Positions 1-8,416 of a DNA stretch of 64,000 bases are shown piece after piece. Source of the DNA: CAMDPA01 sp965223035. Its GTDB lineage: Bacteria > Pseudomonadota > Alphaproteobacteria > Rhizobiales > Hyphomicrobiaceae. Location of the stretch: assembly GCA_965223035.1 (NCBI GenBank), contig OZ244980.1, positions 4,774,001-4,838,000 on the forward strand, read 5' to 3'. A program made the translations under genes and the position numbers. The notes beneath the pieces are model-generated. The model was given only the letters and a program-made list of their open reading frames with translations, did no database searches and was not told the origin of the DNA. How positions within the stretch are numbered: the first letter of the stretch is position 1; the number at the start of each line of letters is the position of its first letter.

Positions 1-228
1 TACCGGCTAGCGCCTACTTGAGGACGCTTTGCTTGTTACCTGTCCTACCGGCTAGCGCCTACTTGAGGACGCTCTTGCCGTGTCCTACCGGCTAGCGCCT
101 ACTTGAGGACGCTCTTGCCTTGTCCTACCGCCTATCGGCTGCTTGAGGACGCTTTGCTTGTCCTACCGGCTAGCGGCTGCTTGAGGACTCCTTGCTTGTC
201 CTACCGCCTATTGGCTGCTTGAGGACGG
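1..228. repeat. Tandem array of six hairpin units, period 38-45 bp
   Basis: Six imperfect units begin with TACCG at 1, 46, 86, 126, 164 and 202. Each complete unit carries GTCCT, about 19 variable bases, then AGGAC, so every unit can fold into a small hairpin closed by GTCCT/AGGAC; the first unit is cut by the window edge. Core variants alternate between GGCTAGCGCCTAC and GCCTATCGGCTGC types. Spacing changes from 45 to 40 to 38 bp, so the array holds no reading frame. A seventh, diverged copy lies apart at 329-357. The array probably continues to the left of the window. Function unknown. Confidence 0.85.
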
Positions 229-254
229 GCTCGGGACGGTGTTGCCGTATCCAC

Positions 255-317
255 GCGACCACGATCGTGAGTGATCGGCCGCGCAGCGGCGCGAGCTCGA
301 GCGTGAATCGTGGTCGC
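255..317. repeat. 11-bp inverted repeat with 41-bp spacer
   Basis: GCGACCACGAT at 255-265 is perfectly complementary to ATCGTGGTCGC at 307-317. The spacer is GC-rich and itself partly palindromic. It sits between the tandem array and its diverged seventh unit. No open reading frame crosses it. It could be a transcript hairpin or the ends of a tiny mobile unit; I see no target duplication. Confidence 0.6.
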
Positions 318-328
318 AGCTTTAAGAC

Positions 329-599
329 GTCCTATCACCTAGCGGCTATATGAGGACGCTGCTCACCCGCCTAGGCGGAAATCATTTGGCCTTGCCGTTA
401 CGGCCGAAATGCCGGTCGTATTTTCGCAGCCTGCCAAAAAATTGTCGCCGACCGAATGGCCGCGCGATGCTTGCGTCAACCTTTCCTGCCTAGGAAAATG
501 TAGCGTAAAACCCCCCAATTGCGCCGGGCCGACCTGGCGGCTGATTTCGAACTTTCTGCGCGACGCGGCACACGTTCCCGACGTGGAGACATCAAACAC
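329..599. other. Spacer: diverged array unit, then leader of the next gene
   Basis: 329-357 is a diverged copy of the array unit (GTCCT...AGGAC). The remainder up to the start at 600 shows no credible gene: open frames here are short, unlike any family I know, and overlap on opposite strands. GTGGAG about 11 bases before 600 is the likely ribosome binding site of the next gene. Confidence 0.5.
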
Positions 600-1265
600 A
601 TGCAACTTTATCTGCACATCGCAAATGTTCTTTACCTTTCCGCCTATCTGGTGCGGGATATCCTTTGGTTGCGCGTGCTGACGGTGATCGCGATCATGTG
701 CCTGATCCCATACTTCTATTATCGACCGGAGCCGATGGTCGGCCCCATCATATGGAATGGGCTATTTGCAGCGATCAATGTGGTCCAGATCGCGGTGTTG
801 TTGCTGGAACGGCGGCCGGTGCATCTAACGGACGACGAGCAACAGCTTTACGCCATGATTTTCCGCTCATTGACGCCCAGAGAAATGGCCAAGCTGCTCA
901 AATTCGCCGAATGGCGCGAAGCTCGCGCCGGCGAGGAGGTTTGCCGACAAGGTGAAATGTTGAAAGACATCATGGTGGTCTTTTCGGGTTATTGTTCCGT
1001 CCATGTCGATGGGCGCGAGGTCGCTACGTTGCGGCCAGGTCAATTCTTCGGCGAGATGAGCTATTTGACCAACTCGGTGACGACGGCAAGCGTCGTCGCC
1101 ACGGAACCGCTGCGCTTCGTCGCGTGGCCACGCGACAAGCTGACAGCCTTTCTGGACCGCAATGCGGATTTGCGCTCGCTGATGCAAACCATCATCGGCG
1201 TGGATTTGGTCCAGAAGCTGCAGACGACACATGAAGCCATCAACCGGAGCACGGTAGATCGTTAA
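600..1265 (+). CDS. Popeye-like membrane protein with cyclic-nucleotide-binding domain
   Basis: A 221-residue protein. Residues about 5-70 form three hydrophobic segments; residues about 85-210 form a cyclic-nucleotide-binding jelly roll with the cassette PGQFFGEMSYLT near 147-158. This order, three membrane spans then a cNMP domain, is that of Popeye/POPDC proteins, whose bacterial members are uncharacterised. The arginine that normally contacts the nucleotide phosphate in CRP-type cassettes is not present after the FGE motif, so ligand preference is unclear. I chose the ATG at 600 because GTGGAG lies about 11 bases upstream; an in-frame extension back to 519 lacks a ribosome site and reads as arginine-rich noise. 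The gene stands alone. Confidence 0.8.
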   Translation: MQLYLHIANVLYLSAYLVRDILWLRVLTVIAIMCLIPYFYYRPEPMVGPIIWNGLFAAINVVQIAVLLLERRPVHLTDDEQQLYAMIFRSLTPREMAKLLKFAEWREARAGEEVCRQGEMLKDIMVVFSGYCSVHVDGREVATLRPGQFFGEMSYLTNSVTTASVVATEPLRFVAWPRDKLTAFLDRNADLRSLMQTIIGVDLVQKLQTTHEAINRSTVDR

Positions 1266-1454
1266 GCCCTTGCCCTGCCCGCCGCCGCCGACGGGCGCCC
1301 GTCGGGACCCAGGGTCGATCGTGGTGCAAGCGCCGCTTCCGGACACCGGATCCATCGCGCCCAGGAGCCGGACCAGAGCCTCCGGTTGCGGCCGGATCAT
1401 CATGCCAGGCCGGCGTCCCATCGCTTGGTGCTGGGGCGAAGCACCGGCCTCATT

Positions 1455-1575
1455 GATGTCCGCCTTGGGCGGATTGACCATGCCGGCCTGCTCGCCCAGC
1501 CCTTACACCCCATGGCACGATGTTAGGGATCGCCGGCGGGGAAGCGGGATGGTTCCAGCTCACTGTGAAACGCTC
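1455..1575 (-). repeat. Family B dispersed repeat, copy B1
   Basis: Read on the minus strand it starts TA then GAGCGTTTCA, carries AGCTGGAACCATCCCGC, and ends near a GGCGGACAT motif, the hallmarks of family B. Its outer TA (1576-1577) is also the left flank of the first IS630 copy, so the two elements abut. The 312-bp space 1266-1577 holds nothing else I can support. Confidence 0.7.
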
Positions 1576-1671
1576 TAGAGCATTATCATTCTTGTTGGAA
1601 TCTTCGCGGGGGATTCCCAAGGGCGTGCGAATATGATTCACACTGCATGCCGGAGGTGGAGGCCGGCATGC

Positions 1672-2046
1672 ATGGCACGACCTTATTCCGATGATCTGCG
1701 CGAACGTGTGATTGATGCCTTGAATTCAGGGTTGAGCTGCCGCGCCGTGGCCGATCGCTTCGGTGTCAGCGTTTCAGCGGTTGTCAAGTGGTCGCAACGC
1801 TTCCGTGCGACGGGCAGCGTTTCTGCGCGGCGGATGGGCGGGCACCGTCCATTCGCGCTGGCAGCTGAACGCGATTGGTTGCTCGATCGCATCAACGCTG
1901 AGACAGATGTTTCTCTGCGTGGCCTGCAATCTGAACTTGCCGAACGCGGCATCATCGTGAGCTATGGTGCGGTCTGGAATTTCGTCCATCGCGAAGGCTT
2001 GAGCCATAAAAAAAACCGTGGTCGCAGCCGAACGAGACCGGCCTGA
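1672..2046 (+). CDS. IS630 transposase, upstream frame (DNA-binding part)
   Basis: The 124-residue frame starts MARPYSDDLRERV and carries the helix-turn-helix half of an IS630 transposase (SCRAVADRFGVSVSAVVKW, residues about 22-40), which binds the terminal repeats. ATG 1672 is preferred over 1633 because GGAGG lies about 10 bases before it. The frame runs over a stretch of eight A residues (2008-2015) and then ends out of phase with the catalytic half. Family proteins continue here in one frame, so a shift at the A-run is needed to make the full enzyme. Confidence 0.85.
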   Translation: MARPYSDDLRERVIDALNSGLSCRAVADRFGVSVSAVVKWSQRFRATGSVSARRMGGHRPFALAAERDWLLDRINAETDVSLRGLQSELAERGIIVSYGAVWNFVHREGLSHKKNRGRSRTRPA

Positions 2047-2614
2047 CGTCGCACGTCGACGGGCACGCTGGATCAAATATCAAGCGCACATCGACCCGCA
2101 CCGGCTGGTTTTCCTTGACGAGACCTGGACGAAAACGAACATGGCGCCGCTCAGAGGCTGGGCGCCGCGCGGCCAACGCCTGATCGACAAGGTCCCTCAC
2201 GGACGCTGGCGCACACTGACATTCCTTGCTGCTCTGCGGATCGACAGGATCGATGCACCCTGCGTGCTCGATGGTCCGATCAACGGCATCAGTTTCCTGG
2301 CCTATGTCGAGCAGTTCCTGGTGCCGACGCTATCACCTGGCGACATCGTCATCATGGACAATCTCGGCTCGCACAAAGGCAAGGCCGTCCGCCGCGCCAT
2401 CAAGAATGCACGTGCTCATCGCCTGTTCCTGCCGCCTTACTCGCCGGATCTCAATCCGATCGAGCAAGTTTTTTCAAAGCTCAAGCATCTGATCGGCAAG
2501 GCGCGCGAACGCACAGTCGACGACCTTTGGCACCGGATCGGCGATTTGCTGAGCCAATTCACCCGCGACGAGCTCGCAAACTACTTCGCAAACTCAGGTT
2601 ATGCTTCCATCTAA
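2018..2614 (+). CDS. IS630 transposase, downstream frame (DDE catalytic part)
   Basis: Carries the DDE catalytic triad: FLDET (D34), MDNLGSHKG (D114) and LNPIEQVF (E149), with the PPYSPDLNPIE signature of IS630/Tc1 transposases. It is in the +1 frame relative to the upstream part and overlaps it by 29 bases, so it is probably translated as a fusion after slippage at A8. The GTG at 2018 could in principle be an independent start but has no ribosome site. Confidence 0.9.
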   Translation: MVAAERDRPDVARRRARWIKYQAHIDPHRLVFLDETWTKTNMAPLRGWAPRGQRLIDKVPHGRWRTLTFLAALRIDRIDAPCVLDGPINGISFLAYVEQFLVPTLSPGDIVIMDNLGSHKGKAVRRAIKNARAHRLFLPPYSPDLNPIEQVFSKLKHLIGKARERTVDDLWHRIGDLLSQFTRDELANYFANSGYASI

Positions 2615-2777
2615 AGTGATCATGCTCTAAAACACCACCCAGCGGTTCGCCTGGAGCAAAACAACGTATGCGGATGAAAAACAGAGATGACCTAAGGCAC
2701 GTGTTGACGCATTGGGGCGCAAGCGAACCAGCCCTTGCGCTCGCCCGCTTTGCGAACCCCAACGGGCGCTGCGCCCG

Positions 2778-4025
2778 GTGACCGACCAAAGACCGGCACC
2801 GCGACCGGTGTGGCAAGCGGATCGGCAGCCGGGAGCGCACGGCCCGGTCAGGCCGACGGTCATGTTTGCGCTGACGCTGGGCCTGGTGACGCTGGTCGCG
2901 CCGCTGGTGGTGCATTTGTTCATGCCCGCGATCCCGGCGGTCAAAGCGGCGTTCGCCGTTTCCGATGCGATGGCGCAATTGGTGTTCACCGCCGGCGGCG
3001 TGACGCTGGCGTGCACGACGCTGGTGTATGGCTCGCTATCGGACCGGCTGGGGCGACGGCCGGTGCTGCTCGCCGGTCTCGGCTTGTTCCTGATCGGCAG
3101 CTTGATTGCCGCGCTGGCAACCTCGTTCCACGCCTTGATGGTTGGACGCTTGATCCAGGCTGCGGGCGCCGGGTGCGGCATTACGCTGGTTCGAACCATC
3201 GCGCGCGATGCCTACGGGCAGCAAAACCTGGTCAAGGCGATCGCGTATCTCACGATGTTCTACACGCTGGGACCGATGTTCGCACCGCTCGCGGGCGGGC
3301 TGTTGATCGATCAGTTTGGATGGCGCGGCGTGTTTGTGCTCGGCGGCGTCGCCGGTACCGTGATCATCGCCTGCGCGGTGCTGTTCACTCAGGAGACCTT
3401 GGTCGATGCCCCCGCGCCAGAGAACCTGCGGGACATCGTTCGCAGCCATGTCGCGCCGTTCGGCCAATTGCTGTTTGCCGCTTGCCTGTTTCAGACCGGG
3501 TTCAGCACCGGCGTGTTCTACACGCTGACCACGGCTTCAGCGGTCATCATGCAGGATCAGCTCGGCCTTTCGGCGGCCCAGTACGGGCTTTACTTCCTGC
3601 TGTTGCCAATTGGGTTCACGATCGGCAACTATGTCACCAGTCGGCTGACCGGTCGGTTCTCCGGACCCAGCCTGATCCTGGCCGGATCGTTGTTTCAGGC
3701 CGGCGCTGTGGCAGCACAAGGGGGGCTGCTGCTGGCCGGATGGGTGTCGCCGCTGACGCTGATTCTGCCGGGATTGATCGTGACGTTCGCGCAAGGCATA
3801 GCGTTGCCGTGCACCCAGGCCACGGCCATCGCGATGATGCCGAAGCGGGCCGGCACGGCGTCCGGCTTGGGCGTTTTCATTCAGTTTCTGGTCGCATCGT
3901 TGGTCAGCCAGGTGTACGGCTTCGTGGCGGACGGAACCGTCGTGCCGCTGGTGCTGACCCTGTCTGTGGCCTCGGCACTGACGCTCGCGATGGGACTGAT
4001 CGCCCGTGTGTTGCAGCCGGGCTGA
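2778..4025 (+). CDS. MFS drug-resistance transporter, Bcr/CflA type
   Basis: A proton-driven efflux permease of the inner membrane with about 12 predicted helices. The loop 2-3 motif SDRLGRRP is clear, and FMPAIPAV at the end of helix 1 is typical of the Bcr/CflA group (bicyclomycin, chloramphenicol, sulfonamide export). Substrate cannot be told. Start choice is uncertain: the frame is open from a TTG at 2712, the GTG at 2778 gives 28 residues before the ATG at 2862, which directly opens helix 1. No strong ribosome site is seen, perhaps because IS copy 1 ends only 85 bases before 2712 and may have replaced the original leader. Confidence 0.85.
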   Translation: MTDQRPAPRPVWQADRQPGAHGPVRPTVMFALTLGLVTLVAPLVVHLFMPAIPAVKAAFAVSDAMAQLVFTAGGVTLACTTLVYGSLSDRLGRRPVLLAGLGLFLIGSLIAALATSFHALMVGRLIQAAGAGCGITLVRTIARDAYGQQNLVKAIAYLTMFYTLGPMFAPLAGGLLIDQFGWRGVFVLGGVAGTVIIACAVLFTQETLVDAPAPENLRDIVRSHVAPFGQLLFAACLFQTGFSTGVFYTLTTASAVIMQDQLGLSAAQYGLYFLLLPIGFTIGNYVTSRLTGRFSGPSLILAGSLFQAGAVAAQGGLLLAGWVSPLTLILPGLIVTFAQGIALPCTQATAIAMMPKRAGTASGLGVFIQFLVASLVSQVYGFVADGTVVPLVLTLSVASALTLAMGLIARVLQPG

Positions 4026-4048
4026 ACCGATTGAGGTGGCCCGACCTA

Positions 4049-4106
4049 GATCATCGCGCCTTTAATCGGAATCGGAACGATCCCGATTAAAGGCAGAAAG
4101 GTGCTC
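4049..4106. repeat. Family A palindromic repeat, copy A1
   Basis: Starts TA-GATCATCGCGCC, contains the CCTTTAATCGG / CCGATTAAAGG inverted arms and ends GTGCTC; the right end has lost the TA. It lies 24 bases after the MFS stop codon, where the hairpin could act in mRNA 3'-end formation. Confidence 0.8.
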
Positions 4107-4115
4107 GACGCTTTA

Positions 4116-4227
4116 CATCATGTCCGCCTTAGGCGGAATCGCTGTGCTGGCCCGCTCCCCGCCCGGCCACCCGCTCAACCCGGCCAATGGGGGGAGCGGG
4201 AGGGTTCCAGCGAACCCGCAAACGGTC
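4116..4227 (-). repeat. Family B dispersed repeat, copy B2
   Basis: On the minus strand it reads TA-GACCGTTTGCGGGTTCGCTGG..., then the CCTAAGGCGGACATGATG end, with TA on both flanks (4114-4115 and 4228-4229). It lies 10 bases from copy A1. Confidence 0.75.
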
Positions 4228-4340
4228 TAACACCATGACTGAGCAGACGCGCTGGAGCTGGCGGCGGACCACGCGATCGATCCGGAACCTGTGCCATGCT
4301 CAAAGCCAACTGCTCAGCCCATCTCACACCGGAGCGACCG

Positions 4341-4589
4341 ATGGCCGCCGATCTCGACCCGCTCATCTTCGACATGGTCGCGTGGATTGCCCGGGAACCT
4401 CGACCGCACGCGCAGGTCATGGACGCCTGGCGCACGTCGTGTCCAAGGCTGACCGTATGGGAGGACGCCGTCGACCGGGGTCTTGTGACACGTACGCCAG
4501 GTTCGAACGGCAACGGCGACCTGGTCGTCGTCACGCCGGCCGGGCATGACTTCCTGCGTCACTATCGCCAGCTCAAACCAGCGCGGTGA
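4341..4589 (+). CDS. Small conserved winged-helix-like protein
   Basis: An 82-residue protein starting MAADLDPLIFDMVAWIA. The pattern, an acidic helical start, HAQVMDAWRTSCPRL, then WEDAVDRGLV and VTPAGHDFL, is that of small alphaproteobacterial proteins resembling winged-helix regulators (helix, recognition helix, wing ending in VTPAG). DNA binding is inferred only. ATG 4341 has GGAG 6 bases upstream; the longer frame from 4296 has none. Its 3' end overlaps the convergent E2 gene by 17 bases. Confidence 0.65.
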   Translation: MAADLDPLIFDMVAWIAREPRPHAQVMDAWRTSCPRLTVWEDAVDRGLVTRTPGSNGNGDLVVVTPAGHDFLRHYRQLKPAR

Positions 4590-5931
4590 CGGGCTGTTCA
4601 ACGAAGCTCTTGAACGCGGCCAGCAATTCGGCGCCAAGCGCACCATCGACCAAGCGATGATCGCACGACAGTGTCACCGTCATGCGGGTGGCGAAGATGA
4701 TGCCGCCGTTGGGCGCTTCCACGGGCCGTCGCTCGGCCGCGCCAATCGCAAGCGTGGTGGCCTGTGGCGGGTTGATGATGGCGGAAAAGGCGCGCACGCC
4801 GTGCATGCCGAGGTTGGAGATCGTGGTGGCACCCCCTTGATAGGCCTCGGGGCTGAGCTTGCGCTCACGCGCGCGTGCCGCCAGTTCCCGCATCTCGGCG
4901 GAGATCGCCAGCACGGATTTGGCTTGCGCATCGCGGATAATCGGCGTGATCAGCCCGCCCTCGATGGCGACAGCGACGGCGATGTCGCTGGTATCGAAAT
5001 ACAGGATGCGGTCGCCGGCCCATGCCGCGTTGGCCGCTGGGACCCGCTGCAGCGCCGCGGCCAAAGCCTTGATGAGGACGTCATTGATGGTCAAGCGCGC
5101 CGTCGGCTCGCCTGAGCGGCCGGCGGCAAAATTGTCGTTGGCCTGATTGCGAACCGCTATCAGCGCATCGAGGTCCACGTCCGTGGTCAGGTAGAAATGC
5201 GGGATCGTCTGCTTGGCCTTGACCAGCCGATTGGCGATGGTGCGACGCAGGCCGTCGACCGACACCTCACGATAGCTGCCCGGTCGGTACTGCGCCTTGA
5301 TCTTCTCTGCTTCGGCGGTCGGGCTGGCGGGAAGCGCGGCCGCGCGGGCAGCACCTATACGTTGCGCCGCGATCGCAGCGCCGACATCGCGCGCCATGAT
5401 GCGGCCACCGGGGCCGCTGGCCGTCAGGCCTGACGGCTCGATGCCGGCCTCGGCGGCGAGCCGGCGCGCCAAAGGTGTGATGGCGGCGCCATTGGCCAGC
5501 CGAGCCGGCCCGTAGTTGCGGGCCGGCGTCCGGACCTCCTGGAACGGAGCGAGCGGCGGTGGCGTTTGGGCCGGCGAAGCCGCGGCGATCGGGGCGGTGG
5601 CCGCAGGCGGCGACGTGACGGTGCAGTCTGCGCCGGCGGAGGCTATCGCCGGTCGCGGTTGCTCGACCGGCACAGCGTTGGGGCCGGTAGCGTCGTCCGC
5701 AATCACCGCAACGACGGCACCGACCGCGGCGACGCCCCCCTCCCGTACCCGGATCTCGCCAAGCACGCCGGGTGAGATCGCCGGCACCTCCATGGTGGTC
5801 TTGTCCGTCTCAATCTCGAACAGGGTGTCTCCAGGCCCCACCCGATCACCGGGGGCCTTGAACCACTTGATGATGGTGCCCTCGGTCACGGTCTCGCCGA
5901 GCTGCGGCATCAAAACGTCCATGCCGGCCAT
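4573..5931 (-). CDS. Dihydrolipoamide acyltransferase (E2) of a 2-oxo-acid/acetoin dehydrogenase complex
   Basis: Transfers the acyl group from E1-bound hydroxyethyl-TPP to CoA via a lipoyl lysine. An N-terminal lipoyl domain (ETDKTTMEV, with the lysine near residue 44), a proline/alanine linker, a peripheral-subunit-binding domain (ITPLARRLAAEAGI, GPGGRIMARDV) and a C-terminal catalytic domain with the DHRLVDG active-site motif are all present. ATG 5931 follows the aldehyde dehydrogenase stop by 8 bases; a TTG at 5946 is possible. It is last in an operon with E1 alpha, E1 beta and an aldehyde dehydrogenase. No E3 gene lies in the window, so the complex must borrow a lipoamide dehydrogenase. 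Confidence 0.9.
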   Translation of the reverse strand: MAGMDVLMPQLGETVTEGTIIKWFKAPGDRVGPGDTLFEIETDKTTMEVPAISPGVLGEIRVREGGVAAVGAVVAVIADDATGPNAVPVEQPRPAIASAGADCTVTSPPAATAPIAAASPAQTPPPLAPFQEVRTPARNYGPARLANGAAITPLARRLAAEAGIEPSGLTASGPGGRIMARDVGAAIAAQRIGAARAAALPASPTAEAEKIKAQYRPGSYREVSVDGLRRTIANRLVKAKQTIPHFYLTTDVDLDALIAVRNQANDNFAAGRSGEPTARLTINDVLIKALAAALQRVPAANAAWAGDRILYFDTSDIAVAVAIEGGLITPIIRDAQAKSVLAISAEMRELAARARERKLSPEAYQGGATTISNLGMHGVRAFSAIINPPQATTLAIGAAERRPVEAPNGGIIFATRMTVTLSCDHRLVDGALGAELLAAFKSFVEQPVTALV

Positions 5932-5939
5932 CGCGATCT

Positions 5940-7424
5940 CTACCAAGTCACCGAGATGTACTGAGTTTCCATGAACTCCATCAGTCCTTCGTGGGCGCCT
6001 TCACGTCCAAGACCCGACTGCTTGGTGCCACCGAATGGGGCCGCCGGATCGGAGACCAGGCCGCGATTGAGCCCGACCATGCCGAAGTCCAGTTTTTCAC
6101 TGACCCGCAACCCGCGTGCAAGATCTTGTGTGTAGAGATAGGCGACCAGACCATACTCCGTGTCGTTGGCCTTGCGGATCACCTCGGCCTCATCGTCGAA
6201 GGCTTGGATCGCGGCTACGGGACCAAAGATCTCTTCGTGTATCATGTCTGCGGTGTCCGAGACATTGGTGAGCACCGTGGCGGGATAAAAGTAGCCCTTG
6301 GTCTCGGGCTGCTTGCCGCCGATCAGCACCTCGGCTCCCTTGGCCACGGCATCGTCGACCAGTTGTTTGACCTTGTCGCGCGTCTCGGCGTTGACCAGCG
6401 GACCGACCGCCACGCCGTCGGTCAATCCGTTGCCCAGCCGCAAATCACCCATCCGCGCGCTGAGCTTGCGCGAGAAGGTATCGGCAACCGCCCGGTGCAC
6501 GTAAAAGCGGTTGGCCGCCGTGCACGCCTCGCCCATGTTGCGCATCTTGGCGATCATCGCGCCTTCGATGGCAGCATCGATGTCGGCGTCCTCGAACACG
6601 ATGAACGGCGCGTTGCCACCCAGCTCCATCGCCGGTTTGACCACGTTGTCGGCCGCCTCGTGCAGCAGCTTGCGACCGACTTCGGTGGAGCCGGTAAAGG
6701 AGACGACCCTGACCCGCGGGTCGTGCAGCATGGCCGACACCACGGCGCCGGAGCGCCGCGAGGGGATGACGTTGACGACGCCCGCCGGGACCCCGGCCGC
6801 CGCTAAGATCGGCATCAACGCCAACATGGTCAGTGGCGTCTCCGAGGCCGGCTTCAGCACCACAGGACAGCCGGCCGCGAGCGCCGGTCCGATCTTGCGC
6901 GTCGCCATTGCCGCGGGAAAGTTCCACGGCGTGACGAGGACGGCAATTCCCGCCGGTTTGTGCTGCACCATAATCCGTGCACCGGTGGCAGGTGCGATCG
7001 ACATCTGCCCGATGTTGCGGACCCCCTCCTCCGCATACCAGCGGAAAAACTCAGCCGCATAGGCGACCTCGCCGCGGCTGTCGGACAGCGCCTTGCCATT
7101 TTCCAGGGTGATCAGCTTTGCCAATCGCTCTTGCTCGGCCATGATCAGCTCGTAGGCCTTGCGCAAGATCTCACCACGTGCGCGTGGGGTCTGCGCCGCC
7201 CAACCGGCGAATGCGCTATCGGCCGCGTCGATTGCGGCCTTGGCGTCGTCCACGGTCGCGCTGGCCACATCGCAGATCGTGTCCTCGGTGGCTGGGTCGG
7301 TGATCTCGAAGCGGCTGCCGTCGGAAGCCGGGCGCCACTGACCGCCGATCCACAAATCCGTCGGCACGTTGGCGAGCAGGTTGGCATAGCTGGCATTGTT
7401 CGGGCTGGCCGGGGAGGTAGGCAT
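5940..7424 (-). CDS. NAD(P)-dependent succinate-semialdehyde dehydrogenase-like aldehyde dehydrogenase
   Basis: A 494-residue aldehyde dehydrogenase. The cofactor-binding region has VTPWNFP and FTGSTEVG; the catalytic glutamate lies in MELGGNAP and the nucleophile in GEACTAANR. Closest in pattern to succinate-semialdehyde dehydrogenase (GabD) but the substrate is inferred. ATG 7424 has GAGG 9 bases upstream; the upstream TTG at 7439 overlaps the E1 beta stop. The gene sits between E1 beta and E2, an uncommon place; with the dehydrogenase complex it may oxidise an aldehyde released from, or fed to, the same pathway (for example acetaldehyde from acetoin). Confidence 0.85.
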   Translation of the reverse strand: MPTSPASPNNASYANLLANVPTDLWIGGQWRPASDGSRFEITDPATEDTICDVASATVDDAKAAIDAADSAFAGWAAQTPRARGEILRKAYELIMAEQERLAKLITLENGKALSDSRGEVAYAAEFFRWYAEEGVRNIGQMSIAPATGARIMVQHKPAGIAVLVTPWNFPAAMATRKIGPALAAGCPVVLKPASETPLTMLALMPILAAAGVPAGVVNVIPSRRSGAVVSAMLHDPRVRVVSFTGSTEVGRKLLHEAADNVVKPAMELGGNAPFIVFEDADIDAAIEGAMIAKMRNMGEACTAANRFYVHRAVADTFSRKLSARMGDLRLGNGLTDGVAVGPLVNAETRDKVKQLVDDAVAKGAEVLIGGKQPETKGYFYPATVLTNVSDTADMIHEEIFGPVAAIQAFDDEAEVIRKANDTEYGLVAYLYTQDLARGLRVSEKLDFGMVGLNRGLVSDPAAPFGGTKQSGLGREGAHEGLMEFMETQYISVTW

Positions 7425-7435
7425 CGGGCGTATCC

Positions 7436-8416
7436 TCAAGCTGACATGGCGCGCCGAACGGTGTCGGCGATGCGATCGACGTTGGGTAGGATCATATCTT
7501 CCAGCACATCGGCGGCCGGCAACGGCACGTGCGGGGTGGTGATGCGCACCGGTGGTCCGTCGAGATCATAGAACGCTTCGTCGGCGATGATCGAAACCAG
7601 CTCGGCGCCCCAGCCACACAGGCGCGGGTTTTCTTCGACCGTGAACACCCGGTGGGTGCGGCCGACCGATCCAAGGATGGTCTGGGTGTCGAGCGGAACC
7701 AAACTGCGGACGTCGATCACCTCGCAGTTCAAGCCGTGCTGCGCGGCCAACCGCTCCGCCGCTTCCAACGCTCTGGGCACCATCAGCGCCAACGCCAAGA
7801 TGGTCGCATCCGTGCCGGGCCGCACGATCTTCGCCGATCCCAGCTGATCGACGATCTCGCCATCGGCGACATGACCCTTGATCGGATAAAGCGACTTGTG
7901 CTCGAAGAAGATCACCGGATCGGGATCGCGCACGGCGGCGGCCAACAGCCCAACGACATCTTGGGGGGTGGACGGCGCGACGACCTTCAGGCCGGGAATC
8001 ATCATGCACCAGTTTTCAACCGACTGACTGTGCTGAGCGCCGAACCGCGAGCCAGCGCCATTGCCGGTGCGCACCACGAGCGGGCATTTCAGCTGCCCGT
8101 TCGACATATACCGGCTCTTCGGGAACTCGTTGGCGACGAAATCAAAGCAGACGGCAAGGAAATCAGAGAACATGATCTCCGCAATCGGCTTCAGCCCGGT
8201 CATCGCCGCGCCCATCGCCGCGCCCAGAATCGCCTGCTCGGAAATCGGCGTGTCGCGGACCCGGCGCGGTCCAAACTGCTCGTAAAGGCCAACCGTCGCC
8301 TTGAACACACCCCCCGGCTTGGCAACGTCCTCGCCGAAAAAAATCACGTCGTCGTCGCGCTCCATCTCTTGCGCAATGCCGCGGGCGACCGCCTCACGGT
8401 AGGTCAGTTCCGCCAT
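7436..8416 (-). CDS. TPP-dependent dehydrogenase E1 beta subunit (pyruvate/acetoin type)
   Basis: A 326-residue transketolase-like subunit that pairs with E1 alpha to form the decarboxylating or cleaving E1. It starts MAELTYREAVARGIAQEM, has FFGEDVAKPGGVFK near residues 26-39 and the conserved RVRDTPISE, then the C-terminal transketolase domain with VRSLVPLD and VFTVEE. The start overlaps the end of E1 alpha by 13 bases, indicating translational coupling. Confidence 0.92.
   Translation of the reverse strand: MAELTYREAVARGIAQEMERDDDVIFFGEDVAKPGGVFKATVGLYEQFGPRRVRDTPISEQAILGAAMGAAMTGLKPIAEIMFSDFLAVCFDFVANEFPKSRYMSNGQLKCPLVVRTGNGAGSRFGAQHSQSVENWCMMIPGLKVVAPSTPQDVVGLLAAAVRDPDPVIFFEHKSLYPIKGHVADGEIVDQLGSAKIVRPGTDATILALALMVPRALEAAERLAAQHGLNCEVIDVRSLVPLDTQTILGSVGRTHRVFTVEENPRLCGWGAELVSIIADEAFYDLDGPPVRITTPHVPLPAADVLEDMILPNVDRIADTVRRAMSA

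Larger units (their letters stand above)
1578..2627 (+). mobile_element. IS630-type insertion sequence, copy 1 (1050 bp)
   Basis: Termini are GAGCATTATCA on the left and, inverted, GAGCATGATCA on the right; 19 of the first 25 positions match. It is flanked by TA on both sides (1576-1577 and 2628-2629), the duplication expected of the IS630/Tc1 superfamily. Two further copies of exactly 1050 bp lie at 24286-25335 and 38480-39529, both inverted relative to this one. The copies look virtually identical by eye, so the spread was recent. Confidence 0.95.

Noticed and set aside
1..228. CRISPR array
   Set aside because: Spacing between repeats is only about 10 bases with similar sequence each time, the units are imperfect and hairpin-forming, and no cas gene is present.
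2735..4090. 451-residue plus-strand frame
   Set aside because: It is the +1 shadow of the MFS transporter gene; arginine- and glycine-rich with no hydrophobic segments.
4495..4510. T-arm-like GGTTCGAAC as part of a tRNA
   Set aside because: No acceptor or anticodon stem can be drawn around it, and it lies inside the small winged-helix gene.
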